A stretch of DNA of 64,000 bases from Bacillus thuringiensis (GTDB taxonomy: Bacteria; Bacillota; Bacilli; Bacillales; Bacillaceae_G): positions 2,478,501 through 2,542,500 of the forward strand of contig NZ_CP012099.1 in NCBI RefSeq assembly GCF_001182785.1, in the 5' to 3' direction. Below are positions 60,105 to 64,000 of the stretch, in pieces. Positions within the stretch are counted from its first letter, which is position 1, and the number at the start of each line of letters is the position of its first letter. Made by a program: the position numbers and the translations under genes. The notes beneath the pieces were generated by a model. It saw only the letters and a list, made by a program, of their open reading frames with translations, searched no databases and had not been told where the DNA came from.

Positions 60105-60872
60105 GTGAAGAAATTAGATGTGCTCTTAATGCTACTGAGCGGCCTCTTTCCAATTGCAGGACTTACAAAGCAAATCCCTCTAGAACAATCTCTATTTATT
60201 GGAGGGCTTTTATTTTTTACTAGTTTCGGTAGTTATTTTGCTAAAAAGATGTATTCACGTATATGCAGCTGGATAGCGTATGCGCCATTTATAACATTAC
60301 TGTTAGTTATTTGGCATCAGGATATTTCAACAAGCTCAATCATAGCAAATGCGAAAATTGCTGCATGTGTCGCGTTAATTCCATGTTTATTCCGTTTTCG
60401 TACATATGGACTTACTTTGGGCTTATTCTCATTATGGGCCGCTTTACTATGGGATATAAAAGAGGTACAGTCGTTAGTCATACTTGAACGCATGACGAGT
60501 TTAATGACAAGCCATTATGTATATATATTACTATTAATTGGAGGGCTTGTATTAGGAGGATTACTTGCGATGTTCATTCACCGCAAAAAGAAAGATAATA
60601 ATAAAGAAAATATAAATCTACTTGGACCAAAAAAGAAACGCAAAAGATTATCAATTAAGATTCGTCTTCCAAGATTGCCGAAATTAAAGATGAAACTATT
60701 TAAGTTTGGTGGGAAAGAATCTAAAAGTAAAATGCCAGAAAAGATCCATGAGTATAAGTACGAAGAACCAGTTGCAACATATGAAATGACTGAGCAAATA
60801 GATTCATACAAAGAAAATGCAGTTCAAGGTCAAACAAGGATGGAACGCCGAAGAAATAGGTATAATGCATAA
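60105..60872 (+). CDS. Integral membrane protein with a basic cytoplasmic tail (255 aa)
   Basis: Hydrophobic segments lie near residues 5-20, 28-45, 53-68, 82-95, 100-115 and 140-162. The following 95 residues are very basic (KKKRKRLSIKIRLPRLPKLK), then acidic. GTG follows GGAATGGGGAATT. I recognise no family. It has its own terminator. Confidence 0.7.
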   Translation: MKKLDVLLMLLSGLFPIAGLTKQIPLEQSLFIGGLLFFTSFGSYFAKKMYSRICSWIAYAPFITLLLVIWHQDISTSSIIANAKIAACVALIPCLFRFRTYGLTLGLFSLWAALLWDIKEVQSLVILERMTSLMTSHYVYILLLIGGLVLGGLLAMFIHRKKKDNNKENINLLGPKKKRKRLSIKIRLPRLPKLKMKLFKFGGKESKSKMPEKIHEYKYEEPVATYEMTEQIDSYKENAVQGQTRMERRRNRYNA

Positions 60873-60887
60873 TGCAGTTTAATAACC

Positions 60888-60931
60888 CCGTAATGACTTA
60901 TCTTAATATTGATAAATCATTACGGTTTTTT
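60888..60931 (+). terminator. Rho-independent terminator
   Basis: CCGTAATGACTTATC / GATAAATCATTACGG with one mismatch and TTTTTT, after the 255-codon gene. Confidence 0.88.
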
Positions 60932-61014
60932 ATGTAATTAAATAAAGATTGCTAATGAGGGAGGAATAGCATATTTTATAGGTGGGAACTTAAATAAAAT
61001 AAGGAGAGGATAAA

Positions 61015-61431
61015 ATGCTTATCATTACATATATATCTGCTTGTATATTATTCTTAGTTAGCTTTTTACATGTATATTGGGCTTTCGGAGGTAATTGGGG
61101 GACAAATAGTGTTATTCCAACTAAATCAGGGGAAAAGGCGTTTACACCTCGTGCCGGAATGACATTGTTCATTGCATTATTATTAAGTATGGCAGCAATA
61201 ATTTTGTTGCAACAAGCAAAAATTGTTCATTTTGCAGTTCCTAATGTTATTATTCAAGTCGGTTCCTGGATTTGTATGATCGTCTTTTCTATTAGAGTAA
61301 TTGGTGAGTTCAATTATTTTGGTATCTTTAAACGACAAAAAGATACGCACTTTGCTAGAATGGATACCGGTTTATATATTCCACTTTGTGTATTGTTATC
61401 TTTATCTTTCTTATTAGCAATAATTTTGTGA
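61015..61431 (+). CDS. DUF3995 membrane protein
   Basis: The four hydrophobic segments and the motifs FLHVYWAFGGNWG and VIPTKSGEKAFTPRAGMT are the DUF3995 pattern, often found in B. cereus genomes. 138 residues. ATG follows AAGGAGAGGATAAA. Function unknown. Confidence 0.85.
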   Translation: MLIITYISACILFLVSFLHVYWAFGGNWGTNSVIPTKSGEKAFTPRAGMTLFIALLLSMAAIILLQQAKIVHFAVPNVIIQVGSWICMIVFSIRVIGEFNYFGIFKRQKDTHFARMDTGLYIPLCVLLSLSFLLAIIL

Positions 61432-61551
61432 GTAAATAATAGTAGTTTCTTTTCTCAAAATATATGTAAACGTGAGAAATCTAAGAGTAAATAAAAAGGA
61501 TGTAAGCGCCTTCTTGTCGAAATGTAAATTATTATGAAAGGCGGTGACACT

Positions 61552-61755
61552 ATGAAGTATGTAAAAGTTAGTATGAATGGTGGAAGTGAACACAAATTTT
61601 CAATGACTTTAGATCGGTTTGAAGAACTTATTACTACAGAGAATGGGATATTAGAAAATAAATTAGTATGTATTGAAAATGTAATGATTAATCCTACTAA
61701 TATATCTTCTGTAGTTGAAAAAATTGGTGTACCGGCTAAGTTTATGGAAGCTTAA
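61552..61755 (+). CDS. Hypothetical protein (67 aa)
   Basis: ATG 61552 follows AAAGGCGGTGACACT; the ATG at 61534 is less well placed. The small soluble peptide reads VKVSMNGGSEHKFSMTLDRF, then CIENVMINPTNISSVVEK, suggesting a compact beta/alpha fold. No family recognised. A terminator follows directly. Confidence 0.62.
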   Translation: MKYVKVSMNGGSEHKFSMTLDRFEELITTENGILENKLVCIENVMINPTNISSVVEKIGVPAKFMEA

Positions 61756-61765
61756 AATCGTTAGA

Positions 61766-61794
61766 TAAAAAACATCCATTGAGGATGTTTTTTT
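61766..61794 (+). terminator. Rho-independent terminator
   Basis: AAAAACATCC / GGATGTTTTTTT with a 5-nt loop. Confidence 0.86.
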
Positions 61795-61852
61795 AATTTA
61801 TAATTATGAAATTGTGAAGTGAATTTTTGAGTAGATTTTTTAGCAATGACTA

Positions 61853-62010
61853 TGCATATATTAAGTACCTGAACATGGTGCTTAATATATGCACGAAATA
61901 ATAAGTACAAGCATATATTATGTAGTAGGACAAGATCTTCGTGTCCTACTTAATACTCAGAAAAAACCTCTAATCACATAAGAGCATCCAATTGCAGGGT
62001 GCTCTTATTT
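61853..62010. repeat. Three consecutive strong hairpins
   Basis: The stems are TGCATATATTAAG(T)AC / GT(G)CTTAATATATGCA at 61853-61893, GTAGGACA / TGTCCTAC at 61929-61953, and AAGAGCATCC / GGGTGCTCTT at 61979-62007 with a T-rich tail. The last looks like a terminator; the first two have none. No gene lies in this 330-bp gap. Confidence 0.55.
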
Positions 62011-62084
62011 TTTATGAAAATCTACTACGAGCCTTATTTTATAGTAGGATGCAATAATAAAGGGCTATTTTGAAATAGTGTTCT

Positions 62085-62297
62085 TTAGCCTTTAATTTTA
62101 AATTTATCTTTAATGTTAATAAATATTAAAAATAATATGATAGCAGAAATTAAGTTAGATAAGTAGAAATCTTGATGAAACAGTAGTTCGAAGATGACAT
62201 AGAAAGTAACTAATAAGGCGATAGCAGGTAGTATGCAAATAAATATAAATCTCCAATTTTTTAAGTAATGTTTATAATTTGTAAGTACTCTATCCAT
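62085..62297 (-). CDS. Small membrane protein (70 aa)
   Basis: Two hydrophobic segments (about residues 16-38 and 45-60) with short charged ends. ATG follows TAGGAGTTATATTT on the minus strand. No family recognised. Confidence 0.62.
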   Translation of the reverse strand: MDRVLTNYKHYLKNWRFIFICILPAIALLVTFYVIFELLFHQDFYLSNLISAIILFLIFINIKDKFKIKG

Positions 62298-62506
62298 AAA
62301 TATAACTCCTATATTTTTGTTTTTATATAATTATACATTTAGATACAAGGATTTTCAAAGTAAAAATATTTAGCAATTCAAAAATATAAGGAGAGCTTTT
62401 GTTGAAAATCCAGATTGTTTTAGCAATCCGGATTTGACTTTAAAGAACTATACTAAAATGATACACTATAATCTACGTTATTTTTGAAATGAATAGAGGG
62501 ATTTGT

Positions 62507-63511
62507 GTGATAGATAAAATTAAAAATGCTGTAGAGGATATGTACGAAGATGAGGCTAAAGATTTACTTCAAAGCATTCTCATACAGTTGAATTTATTAG
62601 AAGAAAACTATAGTGAAGATACAATTAAAAATTTGATGGATATTCCAAAACAATTAACGAGTAATCCTACTTATAAAAGGAATGTAAAAGAAAGTACGCA
62701 CGTACATATTGCCTTTGATGATTCAACGGCTGGTTGCTTAAAATATATGTTAAATCAAGAAGAATTATATGAAGAGAGTATTGTTACTTTTTCTGAATTC
62801 TTTTCAATTGGACCAATATATAAGTTGCATACGAATGAGGGGCAACTAGCAAGACAGAAATGGTTAATAAATAACTTAACTGCTTATGATAGTTATTTTG
62901 AAGAAGAATATTTATCAAGATTTATAGCAACTATAGAAGAACTACATACTATTCCTGTTGAAACGCCTATTACAATTTGGAAGGCTGATAATGCACATGA
63001 ACATGTAGGCTTAAGTTTTGTAATGGCACAATTAAAGGATAAGAAAAACATTCGAGTTATTAATACGTCTGAAGCAAGTAGAGAAATATTAAAACAAGAG
63101 TATGATATTCGTGGAACGGGAGAATTACCACCTGAAAGTTTAGCTCTATTCCAAAAAAGTTTTATAAAGCTACCTTATTTAACTGAAGAGAAGCGCATGA
63201 AGCTTGAAAATGAGTGGGAAAGATTATCGAAAAGCATAGAATGTTTAAGAGTGTGGGAAGAAAATGAAGTGCATTCTGTACAAGAAGATTATTTTGATCA
63301 ATTTATAATTGAATGTGCGAAAAGTGTGGGTGCTGATCGAGAGTTCCTCAAAGCTCCTAGAGTAATTGGTGAAGCACTTGGTCTTGTTGAACAATTGGTT
63401 GGAGATACTTTCTTAGAATATCGCTTGAAACAATTAATTAAACAAGAAGTATTTGAATTTGAAGGTTCGTTAGATGAAATGCGTTTTTATAGTGTGAAGT
63501 TAAGGAAATAA
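62507..63511 (+). CDS. DUF1835 domain-containing protein
   Basis: The 334-residue protein has the DUF1835 signature after a helical N-terminus: THVHIAFDDSTAGCLKYML, then FSEFFSIGPIYKLHTNEGQL ARQKWL and TIWKADNAHEHVGLSFVM. A C-terminal DUF3658-like helical part follows (LRVWEENEVHSVQEDYFDQF). Bacilli carry several paralogues; their role is unknown. GTG 62507 follows AGAGGGATTTGT; ATG 62489 lacks a site. Confidence 0.82.
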   Translation: MIDKIKNAVEDMYEDEAKDLLQSILIQLNLLEENYSEDTIKNLMDIPKQLTSNPTYKRNVKESTHVHIAFDDSTAGCLKYMLNQEELYEESIVTFSEFFSIGPIYKLHTNEGQLARQKWLINNLTAYDSYFEEEYLSRFIATIEELHTIPVETPITIWKADNAHEHVGLSFVMAQLKDKKNIRVINTSEASREILKQEYDIRGTGELPPESLALFQKSFIKLPYLTEEKRMKLENEWERLSKSIECLRVWEENEVHSVQEDYFDQFIIECAKSVGADREFLKAPRVIGEALGLVEQLVGDTFLEYRLKQLIKQEVFEFEGSLDEMRFYSVKLRK

Positions 63512-63528
63512 TAAACAAATTCTATTTT

Positions 63529-63564
63529 TAAAAAGCTCGTATTTTTAATAATACGAGCTTTTTA
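63529..63564 (+). terminator. Rho-independent terminator
   Basis: AAAAAGCTCGTATT / AATACGAGCTTTTT, perfect 14-bp stem with a 6-nt loop. Confidence 0.9.
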
Positions 63565-63656
63565 AGTTGAATTTGGGCTATACATAAGCTTCCCAGAGAG
63601 GGCATATCACATATGAATGTTAAAGGTAATGAATGAAAAGAAGGTGATTTATTAAT

Positions 63657-64000
63657 ATGTATAACCAACACAATTATCCATATGATCAAGCGATGTATTA
63701 TTATCCACAAAACTACGGGTATGAACCTACAAATGAAGTGAGAGATATTGAACAAGAAGACTATAGACCAGATGATGCGGAAGATGCTCCAACGTCACCA
63801 CCGCCGTCGCAAGCTCCGTCGTTACCGTCTACGTTTGCGTCTCCAGCTCAAGCAGGCAATATGAAATCATGGATGTGTAACTGTCTAGGAAGATGGGGCT
63901 ATTTACGTTTACATCGTCCTGGTCCTTTTGGAAGAGATTTATGGTTCTTTCCAACTGAAGTGAGAAGAAATGGGGTATCGGGTTACACTTGGCAAGGTGG
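63657..64000 (+). CDS. Tyr/Pro-rich protein, partial (cut by the window end)
   Basis: ATG follows AAGAAGGTGATTTATTAAT. The first 60 residues are rich in Tyr, Asn, Gln and Pro (YPYDQAMYYYPQNYGYEP; TSPPPSQAPSLPS), then a folded part begins (KSWMCNCLGRWGYLRLHRPG, LWFFPTEVRRNGVSG). The frame is open at the last base. Similar Tyr/Pro-rich proteins in this group are often spore-associated, but I cannot place it. Confidence 0.65.
   Translation, partial: MYNQHNYPYDQAMYYYPQNYGYEPTNEVRDIEQEDYRPDDAEDAPTSPPPSQAPSLPSTFASPAQAGNMKSWMCNCLGRWGYLRLHRPGPFGRDLWFFPTEVRRNGVSGYTWQG

Overview
The window is chromosomal DNA from a member of the Bacillus cereus group (cereus, thuringiensis, anthracis and relatives). 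The base composition is AT-rich, with strong AGGAGG-type ribosome binding sites and Rho-independent terminators. Marker genes include BclA-type collagen proteins with an exosporium leader, a Cys-x-x bacteriocin precursor of the heterocycloanthracin family, a family I.5 lipase and an arbitrium system. No tools were run; all names rest on motif and family recognition.

Left flank (1-13652). A Bce-type ABC transporter and a lipoprotein come first, followed by a small hypothetical gene and a secreted zinc/serine lipase. Next are a homoserine dehydrogenase-like gene, a MocR regulator coupled to D-Ala-D-Ala ligase, and a TPP riboswitch controlling tenA. The stretch from 10.1 to 12.0 kb is a decay zone containing broken genes, two copies of a dispersed repeat and an orphan heterocycle-type bacteriocin precursor. 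A 161-codon gene and the 5' part of a large host gene follow.

Prophage (13653-58168, about 44.5 kb). A 14-bp direct repeat marks attL and attR. The element splits one host gene. Its two halves (13008-13652 and 58155-59897) are in the same frame, and excision would restore a 795-residue protein that I read as a pPIWI-RE/DUF3962-type (RNase H fold) protein. From left to right the prophage carries: a tyrosine integrase; a helicase plus small-protein pair (possible defence); the arbitrium genes aimR and aimP with a small downstream ORF; cI- and cro-like regulators with palindromic operators; early and replication genes (DnaD-like, AbrB-like, MazG-like); and a leftward cargo block (exosporium collagen protein, glycosyltransferase, sulfotransferase, DivIC-like protein). 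After that come a membrane-anchored Mrr-like nuclease, ArpU and a second small tyrosine recombinase. Next are small cassettes bounded by dif-like sites, then HNH and terminase, an HK97-type head, and a siphovirus tail. The tail genes include a -1 frameshift in the tail chaperone and a group I intron in the tape measure gene. Lysis genes follow. A second cargo block contains another exosporium collagen protein, a CgeB-like glycosyltransferase and a broken copy of it.

Right flank (58169-64000). The 3' part of the split gene is followed by membrane proteins, a DUF3995 protein, a DUF1835-type protein and a gene cut by the window edge.

Inference on how it fits together: the arbitrium peptide (predicted C-terminal hexapeptide DPGGGW) and the cI/cro switch control lysogeny. 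The cargo would let the lysogen alter its spore surface. The integration site makes a possible host defence gene depend on whether the prophage is present or excised.
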